Of a stretch of 64,000 nucleotides of DNA, positions 1 through 9,200 are shown in pieces; within the stretch, counting starts at the first letter, position 1; every line of letters starts with the position of its first letter. The DNA is from Candidatus Omnitrophota bacterium (GTDB lineage: Bacteria > Omnitrophota > Gorgyraeia > Tantalellales > Tantalellaceae). The notes below the pieces were generated by a model that had not been told where the DNA came from, ran no database searches, and saw only the letters and a program-made list of their open reading frames with translations. A program made the position numbers and the translations under genes. The stretch is taken from contig WJMH01000012.1 of the NCBI GenBank assembly GCA_014728045.1, positions 189,239 to 253,238 on the forward strand, given 5' to 3'.

Positions 1-60
1 CCCTTGTCCGTGATGCGACCGGCAAGTGAGCCGGATCCTTTGAGTTTCTTTCCGACATGA
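1..60 (+). CDS. Possible C-terminal tail of an upstream gene
   Basis: Reading frame 1 is open from the left edge to a TGA at 58-60, giving 19 codons. This stop overlaps the ATG of the exonuclease gene at 57 as ATGA, the same junction used repeatedly between real genes in this window. That is the only support. The stretch is too short to recognise a product and could equally be non-coding. A CCGGC/GCCGG inverted repeat sits at about 20-35. Confidence 0.3.
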   Translation, partial: PLSVMRPASEPDPLSFFPT

Positions 61-827
61 AAAAGATCAGAATATATTCCTGGAACGTTAACGGTATACG
101 GGCGGTAGCCAGAAAAGGGTTCGTAGAGTGGCTCGGGGCCGAATCCCCCGACGCACTTTGCCTTCAGGAGACGAAAGCCCACCCGGAACAGCTTGATGAC
201 GACATCAGGTCGCCGGAGGGCTATCATGCCTACTGGAACAATCCGCCGAGAAAAGGGTACGCAGGAGTTTCAGTTTATACCCGCACGGAACCCTCGTCCG
301 TGGAAGATGATTTCCCGCCGTCAGATTTTGATACCGAGGGAAGGATGCTGAAGCTTCAGATCGGGGATTTCGTGCTTCTGAACGTGTATTTCCCCAACGG
401 GGGTATGGGGCCGGAAAGGCTGGGATACAAGCTGGATTTTTACGAGAAATTCCTTAAATATATCGACGGCATCGAGAGTAGGAATATAGTGATATGCGGT
501 GACTTCAATACCGCGCATAAACCGATAGACCTTGCCCGCCCCAAACAGAACGAGATGTTCTCGGGTTTTCTTCCCGAGGAAAGGGCCTGGCTGGACAAAC
601 TGGTCTCACACGGGTACGTGGATACCTTTCGCCATTTCAATGACGAGCCGGGGCAATATACCTGGTGGGATTATAAGAGCCGTTCCCGGGAAAGGAACGT
701 GGGCTGGAGAATAGATTATTTTTTTGTAACTGAGAAATTCCTCCCCAGGGTGAAAGACGCTTTCATACTTTCAGAGGTAACTGGAAGCGATCACTGCCCC
801 GTGGGCATAGAGATAGACCAGAAGTGA
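57..827 (+). CDS. xth: Exodeoxyribonuclease III (AP endonuclease)
   Basis: A 256-residue protein of the endonuclease/exonuclease/phosphatase fold, the usual length for ExoIII. It should cleave abasic sites in DNA and remove 3'-blocking groups in base excision repair in the cytoplasm. Visible motifs are WNVNGIRA near the start, the metal-ligand glutamate in LQETK (E38), the catalytic GDFN (D149, N151), and the C-terminal SDHCP with the general-base histidine at about 246. The start ATG at 57 is the first in frame and gives a full-length family N-terminus. The end overlaps the next gene by 4 bases. Nothing looks unusual. The fold and motif set are clear; only the split between ExoIII and closely related AP endonucleases is left to family knowledge. 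Confidence 0.95.
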   Translation: MKKIRIYSWNVNGIRAVARKGFVEWLGAESPDALCLQETKAHPEQLDDDIRSPEGYHAYWNNPPRKGYAGVSVYTRTEPSSVEDDFPPSDFDTEGRMLKLQIGDFVLLNVYFPNGGMGPERLGYKLDFYEKFLKYIDGIESRNIVICGDFNTAHKPIDLARPKQNEMFSGFLPEERAWLDKLVSHGYVDTFRHFNDEPGQYTWWDYKSRSRERNVGWRIDYFFVTEKFLPRVKDAFILSEVTGSDHCPVGIEIDQK

Positions 828-2140
828 AAAAAGCTTATCCAAAATTACTTATATCGGACGAAAACAATAATGTTTACGACCTTCCGCATCTTGAAGCTGC
901 GGGGATGAAGGGGGGCAGCTTTTTCCGGCTTGATGCTTCGGATCTGGTAGAACTGCCCGAGGACTCAGAACTATTCATGCTGCCGGACAGGATGCCGGTG
1001 GGTTATGATCCGGATACGGGCGAGTTCGCCATTCTGGAGCAGAACCCTTATTCAGAGAAGGCGCGTGCCTGTTACGCCGTCGCGGCATTCCTCCCTCCGG
1101 GATTTACTGGAACATACAGTGCTTCATACAAAACCGGCAGAAAAGCTGTATCCCTGCCCTTATTCAGTTATGCGGCAGCGGTCTTTTACAGGGGAAAGAT
1201 CCATGCCGCGGGGGTGAGGGTCGATCGCGAAAGGCGCCAGCAGCTTGCCGGTATGGACATACGTCTTGTGGAGAAGAACGTGCGCCTGTTCAGAAAGAGA
1301 TTCCCGGAAAATCGGCTTGTACGCCACCTTGAGAGATGTGCCCTCTGTTACGGTTGTCCGGCGGCAAAGAATTTCTTTCTCAAGAGATACGAAGGGCCTC
1401 TTCCAGCTTCCCCGACTTGTAACGCAAGGTGCATAGGATGTATCTCCTATCAGCCCGGAAGTGGCTGCTCGGTCACTCAACCGCGGATAGAATTCGTTCC
1501 CACGCCCGAAGAGATCGCCGAGGTGGCTCTGGCTCATATTAGTGCCGTCAGGGACCCGGTGGTGAGTTTCGGCCAGGGTTGTGAGGGAGAGCCGCTCATG
1601 GTGGGGGAGGTCATTCTTGAGGCGGTTAAGATCATAAGAAAGGCCACTGCCAAGGGCGTGATCAATATCAATACGAACGCAAGCCGCCCACGCCTCATCG
1701 GTGAGCTTTTTGACGCCGGGGTCGATTCGATAAGGGTAAGCCTGAACAGCGTCAGGGAAGAGTTCTATAATGCCTATTACAAGCCCGACGACTATATTTT
1801 CAGCGACGTCGTCTCTTCGATAAGAGCCGCCAAAAAGCGAGCGGGGTTCGTTTCGCTTAATTATCTGACCATGCCGGGTTTTACCGATCTTGAAGCAGAG
1901 GTGAAGGCGTTTCTCCGATTCCTGGAAAATGAGGCCCCTGATATGATACAATGGCGCAACCTTAATTACGATCCGGAGGCGTATTTCGCTCAACTGAAGC
2001 TGGCGCCATCTGCCGACAGGATGATAGGGATAAGGGCATTATTGCGCAGTGTGAAGGAACGCCATCCGCAGATCATGCAGGGGTATTTCAACCCTTCTCT
2101 GGGAAGGGTCAAAAGACATCTGAAAAAACATGATAGTTAA
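824..2140 (+). CDS. Radical SAM domain protein
   Basis: A 438-residue protein that starts with GTG inside the stop of the exonuclease gene (GTGA). The radical SAM cluster motif C-x3-C-x2-C is at C199, C203 and C206, followed by a GQGCEGEP segment and the beta-barrel pattern typical of the family. About 25 residues earlier lies a second tight cysteine cluster, C172, C175 and C178 (CALCYGC), which could bind an extra Fe-S cluster. The first 190 residues are an extra domain I do not recognise. The family uses S-adenosylmethionine and [4Fe-4S] to generate a radical, but the substrate cannot be named from sequence. The neighbours, a repair enzyme and a peptidoglycan enzyme, give no clear hint. Confidence 0.85.
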   Translation: MKKAYPKLLISDENNNVYDLPHLEAAGMKGGSFFRLDASDLVELPEDSELFMLPDRMPVGYDPDTGEFAILEQNPYSEKARACYAVAAFLPPGFTGTYSASYKTGRKAVSLPLFSYAAAVFYRGKIHAAGVRVDRERRQQLAGMDIRLVEKNVRLFRKRFPENRLVRHLERCALCYGCPAAKNFFLKRYEGPLPASPTCNARCIGCISYQPGSGCSVTQPRIEFVPTPEEIAEVALAHISAVRDPVVSFGQGCEGEPLMVGEVILEAVKIIRKATAKGVININTNASRPRLIGELFDAGVDSIRVSLNSVREEFYNAYYKPDDYIFSDVVSSIRAAKKRAGFVSLNYLTMPGFTDLEAEVKAFLRFLENEAPDMIQWRNLNYDPEAYFAQLKLAPSADRMIGIRALLRSVKERHPQIMQGYFNPSLGRVKRHLKKHDS

Positions 2141-3077
2141 CAGGATGATATCAAAATATGTTTTGAGCGCGGTAATAGCCGTGTGCTTTCTTGCCGGATG
2201 TTCCCGTTCGGCCGAAGAAGCCGTTGATATTTCGGTCAATGCCCGCTCGGCGGTTATAATGGAAGCGCGCTCGGGCCAGGTCCTTTTCGAGAAATCCCCC
2301 GGGAACAAATACCCACCGGCATCGACCACCAAAGTGATGACGGCAATAGTCGCCTTTGAGAACATGAACCTTTCTGATGAGATAGTCCCCAGGAAGGGAG
2401 CGCTTAATGTTGAGCCAACAGTGGCCGGACTTAAGGCGGACGTGAAATACCGTCTGAAAGATCTTCTCAAGGCCATACTCATTAAATCTGCCAATGACGC
2501 CGCCGTCGTGATCGCGGAGGCGGTCGCGGGGAGCGAAGATGAGTTCGCCCGGATGATGAACGAGAAGGCCAGAGAGATAGGCATGGAAGATACTTACTTC
2601 GCAACGGCTTCGGGATTGCCCACAGGCCGGGATGATTCTCAGTACACAACTTCTATCGATCTTGCCAGGATGATGAGGTATGCTTTGAGGTATCCGGTCC
2701 TCGTCAGGTTCATGTCCAAAAAGGAGGCGACTATCAAGGGTAGTGACGGGATCGGGATCCAGCTGAAAACACATAACAGATCTCTCTATTCGGATAACGG
2801 CGCAAGCTGGGGCAAGACGGGGTACACCCGCCAGGCGCGACGGACCTTTGTCGGGGTGGATCCTTCACCCCGGACCCATATAATAATCGCACTGCTCAAG
2901 TCCAACGCGCTCTGGAGCGATATAGATACTCTTAAGAATGACGGCCTTAAACTTTACAGAAAGAAGAACCGATCCTTTTTGGCCAATGTGCTGGACTGGA
3001 TCAGTGAACAGCGTCATAAAGGACGTATCGCGGTAAGGATGCTCAAGCCGGGGACCGGAACAGAAGCTCAGCAATAA
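2130..3077 (+). CDS. Serine-type D-Ala-D-Ala carboxypeptidase, lipoprotein
   Basis: A 315-residue penicillin-binding protein of peptidase family S11 that trims the terminal D-alanine from peptidoglycan pentapeptides. All three active-site motifs are present: S65-T-T-K68, S120-A-N122 and K229-T-G231. The N-terminus is hydrophobic and ends in a lipobox, LAGC, with the modified cysteine at about residue 24, so the mature protein should be lipid-anchored outside the cytoplasm. The length covers the catalytic domain only; the beta-rich PBP5 C-terminal domain and amphipathic anchor helix seem absent. An alternative ATG lies five codons downstream at 2145. The gene overlaps the radical SAM gene by 11 bases, so they are probably cotranscribed. 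Confidence 0.9.
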   Translation: MIVNRMISKYVLSAVIAVCFLAGCSRSAEEAVDISVNARSAVIMEARSGQVLFEKSPGNKYPPASTTKVMTAIVAFENMNLSDEIVPRKGALNVEPTVAGLKADVKYRLKDLLKAILIKSANDAAVVIAEAVAGSEDEFARMMNEKAREIGMEDTYFATASGLPTGRDDSQYTTSIDLARMMRYALRYPVLVRFMSKKEATIKGSDGIGIQLKTHNRSLYSDNGASWGKTGYTRQARRTFVGVDPSPRTHIIIALLKSNALWSDIDTLKNDGLKLYRKKNRSFLANVLDWISEQRHKGRIAVRMLKPGTGTEAQQ

Positions 3078-3081
3078 ACGC

Positions 3082-3111
3082 TTGACTATGCCGTGCATAT
3101 ATAAGTAATAT
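3082..3111 (+). promoter_or_regulatory. Candidate sigma-70 type promoter for the glucan module
   Basis: TTGACT at 3082-3087 is followed after 18 bases by TAATAT at 3106-3111; an overlapping TATAAG at 3100-3105 is an alternative -10. Either would start transcription within about 10 bases of the ATG at 3121, and no Shine-Dalgarno sequence precedes that ATG, so the mRNA may be leaderless. The call rests on hexamer matches in the only gap of any size before the glucan genes. Confidence 0.45.
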
Positions 3112-3120
3112 AAGTGAATC

Positions 3121-6100
3121 ATGAAAAAGAAGCTTTCTGTAGCTTTCCTCTGGCACATGCACCAGCCCCTTTACAAGGACTTTGTAACGGGCAAATATCA
3201 CCTTCCCTGGGTAAGGCTTCATTCGACTTATTCATACCTGGACATGGCCTCAATACTGGAGGACTTTCCGGGGGTCAAGGTGACCTTCAATCTCACGCCT
3301 TCGCTTATATGGCAGCTTCGTGACCTTTCGGGTGATGGAGAGGTGGATGATCTCTACCTGAAACTTACCGAGAAGGATGCCGCAAGCCTTACAGAGGATG
3401 ATAAGTACTTCCTGCTGAGGAATTTCTTCTCCTGCGATCTCGACAAGGCGATTTTCCCCTTGAAGAGATATAAGGAACTTTTCTACAAGAGGGGAAGTGT
3501 TCTCAAGGAAGAGCAACTCAGGGGAAAGACCCGGGAATTTACCGCCGACCAGATGCGGGACCTGCAGGTGCTTTTCAACCTCGCCTGGTGCGGGTTCACT
3601 CTTAAGGACAAGGATCCTCTTGTGCGTGAACTCTTCCATAAGGGTGCAGGCTATACGGAAAAGGATAAAGCTGAGCTGCTCAAGCGCCAGAAGGAAGTCG
3701 TTCGCTCCATTATACCTTTGTACAAGAGATTGCAGGATGAGGGCAGGATCGAGATATCGACCACTCCCTACTATCATCCCATATTGCCGCTTTTATGCCG
3801 GTGTTCTTCGGGACAGGGCTATGATTTCCAGGATGATGCGAAGGTGCACGTCCGCAGAGCCATCGAACTCTACCGGGAGGTTTTTGGCAGAAAACCCGCG
3901 GGCATGTGGCCCGCAGAGGGCAGTGTCAGCCAGGAGATCATTCCCATTCTGGAAGAGGAGGGCGTGGGATGGATCGCCACCGACGAAGGCATACTTCTTG
4001 AGTCTTTCAAGGGAGAAGATCTTCTCAGGGAGGAACTTATTTACAAGGCTTATACCGCCAGGGAAGACGGCAGGTCGATCGATATCCTTTTCCGGGACAT
4101 CAATATTTCCAACGCTATAAGCTTCCGTTATGCCAATATGCCCACGAAAAAAGCGTGCGCGGACATGATCAGAGACATAAACTGTATCTACAAGAACGTA
4201 TCCCGGCAGGAGGGAGAACATGTGGTCTCTGTTATTCTGGACGGGGAAAACCCGTGGCCTTATTTCCCGGACGGGGGGAAGGATTTCCTTTCCCAGATCT
4301 ATAAAAGGCTCTCATCATGCAAAAGTCTTGAGATGGTGACCATGGATGGGTATCTCGAAACCCACAAGGAAAGGCGCGAGATACCGGAACTTTACAGCGG
4401 GTCATGGATAAACCGTGATTTCAGCAAATGGATAGGTTCCCCACAGAAGAACAAGGCGTGGGATTACCTTGAAAAGGCAAGAAGAGAGCTCTTCGCGGAG
4501 AAGGATCCCCCGAAGGAAGCGCTGGAAGAACTTTACATCTCGGAAGGAAGTGACTGGTTCTGGTGGTATGACGACTTCGGGAGTGAACTGAACTTCGTTT
4601 TCGATGAACTTTTCAGGATGCACTTGGCGAACATCTACCGCCTCATGAAAAGGAACATTCCCCACCATCTGGAAGAGCCCATACATGCCGGCCCTGCTGC
4701 CCAGAAACTGGAAAGATCGGGAACGCCTCTTACCATGGGTAAGTTCCCTCGGGTTCTTTTGGTCTCTTCAGAGGTCGTGCCTTTCGCCAAGACCGGAGGT
4801 CTCGCGGATGTCGCGGGAAGCCTGCCCAAAGCCCTGAACTCGCTCGGGTGTGATGTACGGGTGGTCATGCCCCTGTATAAATGCGTCTGGGAGGGCGCGT
4901 TCGATCTGAGCAAGGAACCCGTACATTCCAGGCACGGATGGAGGCACAAGTTCCAGATATATTCGACACGTTCAGAGGGGATGACAACGTATTTTGTCAA
5001 GGACGACAGGCTCTTTGGCAGGGAGGGGCTCTACGGAACCCAAAGCGGTGACTACCAGGATAACGCGGTCCGTTTCGGTTTCTTCTCGAAAGCGGTCCTT
5101 GATACCATAAAGGGGCTGGATTTCAAGCCTGACATAATACACTGTAACGACTGGCAGACGGCGCTTATACCTTTTTACATGAAATTCAAGTTCACGGATG
5201 ACGATTATTTTAACGGGATAAGGACGCTTTTTACCATACACAACATGGCTTATCAGGGGGTTTTCCCCAGAAGGACCATGAAGTCTCTCGGGATACCCGA
5301 GGGATTCTTCAATATGAATGACCTTGAGTTCTACGGCAAGATCAACTTCATGAAGTCCGGTATCCTCTATTCAGACGCGGTGAGCACGGTCAGCCATAAA
5401 TACGCCGAAGAGATAATGACCAGTGAATACGGCTGCGGCCTGGACGGACTGCTCCGCACGAAGAAAGACGTGCTATACGGCATCCCCAACGGGGTGGATT
5501 ACTCGGTATGGAGCCCCAAGAAGGACAAATATATCAAGGTCAATTATGACATGGAGACTTTGGACAAGAAGGCGGAATGCAAGAAGGACCTGATCGATCA
5601 CGCCGGCCTTAAGCTGTCACAAAAAGCGCCCCTGATAGGCTGCGTTACACGCTTCGCCGAACAGAAGGGCGTGGATCTATTGGCGGATATCGCCCAGAAG
5701 ATCGTCGGTCTCGGCGCGGGACTGGTCGTGCTTGGAAAGGGGGAGAAAAGATACAACAGGCTTTTCCGGGACCTTGCCAAAAAACACCCCGAAAATATAT
5801 ACGTCTGCACTGATTTCAACGATGAGCTCGCCCATAAAATAGAAGCCGGTTGCGATATTTTCGTGATGCCCTCAAGATACGAACCCTGCGGCCTTAACCA
5901 GATGTACAGCATCAAATACGGTACGATCCCAGTTGTCCGTAATACCGGAGGGCTGGATGATGTTATAGTCGATTTCGACGAGAACAGACAGGAGAGTAAC
6001 GGGTTCAAGTTCGGACCGGCCACCAGTAAGGCTTTCTGGGGCGCGTTGAAAAGAGCGGTGGAGGTGTATAACAACGAGGATTCCGCCTGGAAGAAGCTCG

Positions 6101-6183
6101 TCGAGAGGGCGATGAAGTGTGACTTTTCCTGGAGACGTTCGGCTGAACAATATCTCAGGCTTTACAGGAAGATAATCGGATAA
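3121..6183 (+). CDS. GH57 glycosidase fused to glycogen synthase (GT5)
   Basis: A 1020-residue fusion. Residues 1 to about 520 are a complete GH57 domain: the WHMHQP start, a nucleophile glutamate in WPAEGS (E266), a likely acid/base aspartate in ILDGENPWP (D374), and the SDWFWWYDD block near 480. Residues 541-1020 are a full-length starch/glycogen synthase, with the ADP-glucose-binding KTGGL (K557) and the C-terminal SRYEPCGLNQ motif. The synthase half should extend alpha-1,4-glucan from ADP-glucose. The GH57 half belongs to an alpha-amylase/amylopullulanase-like branch, so it may trim or remodel the same glucan. It begins a run of glucan genes that ends with glgC. No frameshift or internal stop separates the halves, so the fusion is real in this sequence. 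Confidence 0.93.
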   Translation: MKKKLSVAFLWHMHQPLYKDFVTGKYHLPWVRLHSTYSYLDMASILEDFPGVKVTFNLTPSLIWQLRDLSGDGEVDDLYLKLTEKDAASLTEDDKYFLLRNFFSCDLDKAIFPLKRYKELFYKRGSVLKEEQLRGKTREFTADQMRDLQVLFNLAWCGFTLKDKDPLVRELFHKGAGYTEKDKAELLKRQKEVVRSIIPLYKRLQDEGRIEISTTPYYHPILPLLCRCSSGQGYDFQDDAKVHVRRAIELYREVFGRKPAGMWPAEGSVSQEIIPILEEEGVGWIATDEGILLESFKGEDLLREELIYKAYTAREDGRSIDILFRDINISNAISFRYANMPTKKACADMIRDINCIYKNVSRQEGEHVVSVILDGENPWPYFPDGGKDFLSQIYKRLSSCKSLEMVTMDGYLETHKERREIPELYSGSWINRDFSKWIGSPQKNKAWDYLEKARRELFAEKDPPKEALEELYISEGSDWFWWYDDFGSELNFVFDELFRMHLANIYRLMKRNIPHHLEEPIHAGPAAQKLERSGTPLTMGKFPRVLLVSSEVVPFAKTGGLADVAGSLPKALNSLGCDVRVVMPLYKCVWEGAFDLSKEPVHSRHGWRHKFQIYSTRSEGMTTYFVKDDRLFGREGLYGTQSGDYQDNAVRFGFFSKAVLDTIKGLDFKPDIIHCNDWQTALIPFYMKFKFTDDDYFNGIRTLFTIHNMAYQGVFPRRTMKSLGIPEGFFNMNDLEFYGKINFMKSGILYSDAVSTVSHKYAEEIMTSEYGCGLDGLLRTKKDVLYGIPNGVDYSVWSPKKDKYIKVNYDMETLDKKAECKKDLIDHAGLKLSQKAPLIGCVTRFAEQKGVDLLADIAQKIVGLGAGLVVLGKGEKRYNRLFRDLAKKHPENIYVCTDFNDELAHKIEAGCDIFVMPSRYEPCGLNQMYSIKYGTIPVVRNTGGLDDVIVDFDENRQESNGFKFGPATSKAFWGALKRAVEVYNNEDSAWKKLVERAMKCDFSWRRSAEQYLRLYRKIIG

Positions 6184-6195
6184 AAAGGAGCCGAC

Positions 6196-8328
6196 ATGAA
6201 AACAGATCTGGCTATGGCACTGCATTTTCACCAGCCCGTTGGCAATTTCGACCATGTCATAGAAAGGGCTTTTGATAAATGCTATATTCCTTTCCTCGAG
6301 ACGCTCAAGAAATATCCGGATATAAAGATGACTTTTCATTTCACCGGATGTCTTTTCGAATGGGCCGAGAAGAACCGTCCCGAAATAATACGGATGGCTG
6401 CCGAAATGACCTCTAGAGGCCAGGTGGAGATCATGGCCGGCGGGTTTTACGAGCCGATCCTTCCTTCGATACCACGCAGGGACCGGGTTGAACAGATCTC
6501 CATGCTGCAGGAATACGTCAGGAAGAACTTCTCTTACGATCCGAAGGGCGCGTGGGTCGCCGAAAGGGTTTGGGAACCCGGGCTGGCCTCGGCATTACAC
6601 GATGCCGGCGTGAAGTACGTCATTCTCGATGACACGCACTTTTTTTATTCCGGAGTACCCAAAGAGAGGACATACGGTTATTACGTAACGGAGGACCAGG
6701 GTAAGACGGTCGCGGTCTTTCCCTCGGACAAGGTGCTTAGGTACTATATCCCCTTCAAGATGCCGGAGGAATCGGTCAATTACATGCGGGGGGTGCTTGA
6801 AAGCAACCCGGAGGCGGTTTTCATCTACGGCGATGACGGCGAAAAGTTTGGGGAATGGCCGGGAACGCACAAGTGGGTCTTTGAAGAGAAATGGCTTGAA
6901 AAATTCTTCGACAAACTCCAGGAATGCAAGGACTGGATAAATACCATAACCCTTTCCGAATGCATGGAAAGCAGAAAGCCCCTGGGCAGGGTATATCTTC
7001 CCACCGGTTCTTATGAGGAGATGCTCGAATGGGCTCTGCCTGCGGATAATCAGCAGTGGCTCGAAGACGTGATGAACGATATCAAGTATTCCGGCAAGGA
7101 GGATTTTTACAAACCTTTCATAAGGGGCGGGTTCTGGAGGAACTTTTTCAGCAAATACCCGGAATCCAACCATATGAACAAGAAGATGCTTTACGTGAGC
7201 GAAAAACTCGACAACCTGATCGGCGGCGGCAACGTCCGGGGAAGCGACATTGAGGAGGCGAAAAAGGACCTTTTAAGAGGACAATGCAACTGCGCTTACT
7301 GGCACGGGGTTTTCGGAGGGCTCTACCTGTTCCATCTGAGAACGGCGATCTATCATCACCTGATAAAAAGCGAAGTCGCGATGGACGGGATACGTTACGG
7401 GCGAAAAACCTTCTGTGAAGCCACCAGCAGGGATCTAGACGCCGACGGCCTGGAAGAGGTCGTGCTGGAGAACAGGGATATATCGCTTTACCTGGATCCC
7501 GCTGAAGGCGGGATAATAAAGGAGATAGATTCGAAGAAGGTTTGCCAGAACCTGATGAACACCCTCTCCCGCAGAAAAGAGGCCTATCACAGGAAAATAC
7601 TCGAGAAGATCGCCCGGCATTCACAAGAATCAGACGATCAGGAGGTGCAGACCATACATGATGGCATACAGGCCGCCTCTCCCGAGCTCAAGGAACACCT
7701 CAGCTACGACTGGTACGACAGGTACGGACTGATCGACCATTTTCTGGACGGCGAGACCAGCATTGAGGATTTCTCAAGATGCAGTTATCATGAGGCGGGC
7801 GACTTTGTCAGGGGTCTCTACGAGCACAGGATCGACCGAAGCAAGAAAGGCGTCACTGTCACGATGAAAAGGGAAGGCCGCGTGGACTCATCGCGCGTTC
7901 TCGTTACCAAGGTACTGGTGATGCCGGCTAAAGGCGCGCATTTCAGCGTTGATTACACGATAGAGAACAGGGAGGACCGCCCGCTTGAACTGGTATTCGC
8001 TCCGGAGATGAACATCACCATGCCAGATGCGAACTCGGAAAGATATCTTCTGGTGACCGACGGGCAGATCACTCCGTACAATCTGGACGGTATGCTGCAG
8101 AAAGAACAGGCCCGGGAGATCGAGATCCGTGACAAAGAAAAAGCCCTTTCGGTAAAGATAGGTTTTTCCGGCGAACAGCGCCTGTGGTGTTTTCCCGTGA
8201 AGACTGTTTCCCAGTCGGAGAAGGCGTATGAACTCAATTACCAGAGTTCTGCCATTGTGGCGGTCAAGGGACTCCGGCTCGGGCCCGGGCAGAAGAAGAG
8301 TTTCACGGTGAAGATGGAATTGGTATAA
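6196..8328 (+). CDS. GH57 4-alpha-glucanotransferase
   Basis: A 710-residue protein resembling the Thermococcus-type GH57 4-alpha-glucanotransferase, which moves maltooligosaccharide segments between alpha-glucan chains. The catalytic glutamate in AERVWEP is residue 123 and the second catalytic aspartate in YGDDGEKFG is residue 214, the same numbering I recall for the Thermococcus litoralis enzyme. The N-terminal barrel is followed at about 280-370 by the helical DUF1925-type region and from about 400 by a beta-rich DUF1926-type domain, so the full family architecture is present. A good ribosome site (AAAGGAG) precedes ATG 6196, 13 bases after the GH57-GlgA fusion gene. It should act in the cytoplasm on glycogen or its breakdown products. 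An alpha-amylase activity is the main alternative. Confidence 0.92.
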   Translation: MKTDLAMALHFHQPVGNFDHVIERAFDKCYIPFLETLKKYPDIKMTFHFTGCLFEWAEKNRPEIIRMAAEMTSRGQVEIMAGGFYEPILPSIPRRDRVEQISMLQEYVRKNFSYDPKGAWVAERVWEPGLASALHDAGVKYVILDDTHFFYSGVPKERTYGYYVTEDQGKTVAVFPSDKVLRYYIPFKMPEESVNYMRGVLESNPEAVFIYGDDGEKFGEWPGTHKWVFEEKWLEKFFDKLQECKDWINTITLSECMESRKPLGRVYLPTGSYEEMLEWALPADNQQWLEDVMNDIKYSGKEDFYKPFIRGGFWRNFFSKYPESNHMNKKMLYVSEKLDNLIGGGNVRGSDIEEAKKDLLRGQCNCAYWHGVFGGLYLFHLRTAIYHHLIKSEVAMDGIRYGRKTFCEATSRDLDADGLEEVVLENRDISLYLDPAEGGIIKEIDSKKVCQNLMNTLSRRKEAYHRKILEKIARHSQESDDQEVQTIHDGIQAASPELKEHLSYDWYDRYGLIDHFLDGETSIEDFSRCSYHEAGDFVRGLYEHRIDRSKKGVTVTMKREGRVDSSRVLVTKVLVMPAKGAHFSVDYTIENREDRPLELVFAPEMNITMPDANSERYLLVTDGQITPYNLDGMLQKEQAREIEIRDKEKALSVKIGFSGEQRLWCFPVKTVSQSEKAYELNYQSSAIVAVKGLRLGPGQKKSFTVKMELV

Positions 8329-8440
8329 TCCCCCCTTGACTTTAGCCTCTAAATCATTATCTTTTATCTTAAATGTATGATGCCGCTTGGAGCTGAAACG
8401 CCCCCAGGCACAATAAATGCTTTCAACCAAAAGATTTCTG

Positions 8441-8470
8441 TTGACATTACCGAACCGCTGGGAGTAAAAT
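8441..8470 (+). promoter_or_regulatory. Promoter upstream of the DUF4912 gene
   Basis: A perfect TTGACA at 8441-8446 is followed after 18 bases by TAAAAT (8465-8470), one mismatch from TATAAT. Transcription would start near 8477, leaving a leader of about 70 bases before the ATG at 8548. The leader contains a GTAAAT/ATTTAC inverted repeat at 8494-8532. A weaker TTGACT with a TATCTT-like -10 lies at 8336-8363. The 219-base gap 8329-8547 otherwise shows nothing I can name. Confidence 0.55.
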
Positions 8471-8547
8471 TCTATGTGCCTTAAGTGATTCCGGTAAATG
8501 TTTGTTCCTTTAAACTGTACTTAGCTATTTACAACAGGGGACCTGAA

Positions 8548-9198
8548 ATGGAAAACACATATTCTTCCTCGGATTCTTCCTTCAGAAAGCAGGACGCTGG
8601 GCAGGGCTCAGGCGATGTAGTTTTCATGACGGAAAAAGAATTCTCTCTACCGCACGGTTACGGTGACAACAAGATAGTTCTGATGGTCAGAGATCCATGG
8701 ACCTTTTACGCGTACTGGGAGACGCGCAAAGATGTGGAGGAGCGTGTAAGGCAGCAGATCTCCGCAAAAGGCCTTGGGGTTTCGAAAAGTCTTCTCAGGG
8801 TATATGACGTAACCGGCCTCGACCACAGCAGCACCTCAAATATAGCTTTTGATTTCGGGATAGACGATAGGGTCAAAACCTGGTACGTCCACTGCGAACC
8901 CGAAAAGGATTGGGTCGCAGAGATAGGCCTGTTGTGTACCAACGGTGAGTTTTACAGCATAGCAAGGTCCAATGTCGTCAGAACTCCCGCCAACAGGGTC
9001 TCGGACATACTCGACGAAGAATGGATGTGTCCGGACGAGCTGTATCATAAGATGTTCTCCACCTCGCGGGAGATCGGCAGAAGTTCTCAGAGCATAAAAG
9101 AATTGGTAGAGCGTTACCTCAGGAAATGGCTGTCTTCAGGGGGCGTCTCTTCGGGTTTTTTCGGCAGCGCTAGTTTTTTCATTCACAGGAAGAGATGA
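8548..9198 (+). CDS. DUF4912 domain protein
   Basis: A 216-residue protein with the DUF4912 core: a short beta segment ending in RDPWTFYAYWE, a conserved arginine/tyrosine-rich middle and a W-V-A-E-I-G strand near residue 130. The biochemical role of this domain is not known to me. The reading frame is open back to 8485, but ATG 8548 has an AGGGGA ribosome site and a promoter close upstream, and the extra 21 residues look non-family. It sits between a GH57 glucanotransferase and a GH57 branching enzyme and overlaps the latter, so a role in glucan storage or its regulation is a reasonable inference from position only. The last 40 residues are rich in serine and glycine. Confidence 0.75.
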   Translation: MENTYSSSDSSFRKQDAGQGSGDVVFMTEKEFSLPHGYGDNKIVLMVRDPWTFYAYWETRKDVEERVRQQISAKGLGVSKSLLRVYDVTGLDHSSTSNIAFDFGIDDRVKTWYVHCEPEKDWVAEIGLLCTNGEFYSIARSNVVRTPANRVSDILDEEWMCPDELYHKMFSTSREIGRSSQSIKELVERYLRKWLSSGGVSSGFFGSASFFIHRKR

Positions 9199-9200
9199 TC

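Noticed and set aside
1160-1993. Long reverse-strand open frame (277 codons) across the radical SAM gene
   Set aside because: It lies fully inside a well-supported + strand gene with radical SAM motifs, shows no recognisable domain and has no ribosome site or neighbours on that strand.
8494-8532. Possible riboswitch or regulatory hairpin in the leader of the DUF4912 gene
   Set aside because: Only a 6-base GTAAAT/ATTTAC repeat with a weak inner pairing is visible; it matches no riboswitch I know and could be chance.
8485-8547. Upstream start for the DUF4912 gene
   Set aside because: The 21 extra residues lie inside the likely 5' leader, and ATG 8548 has an AGGGGA ribosome site.
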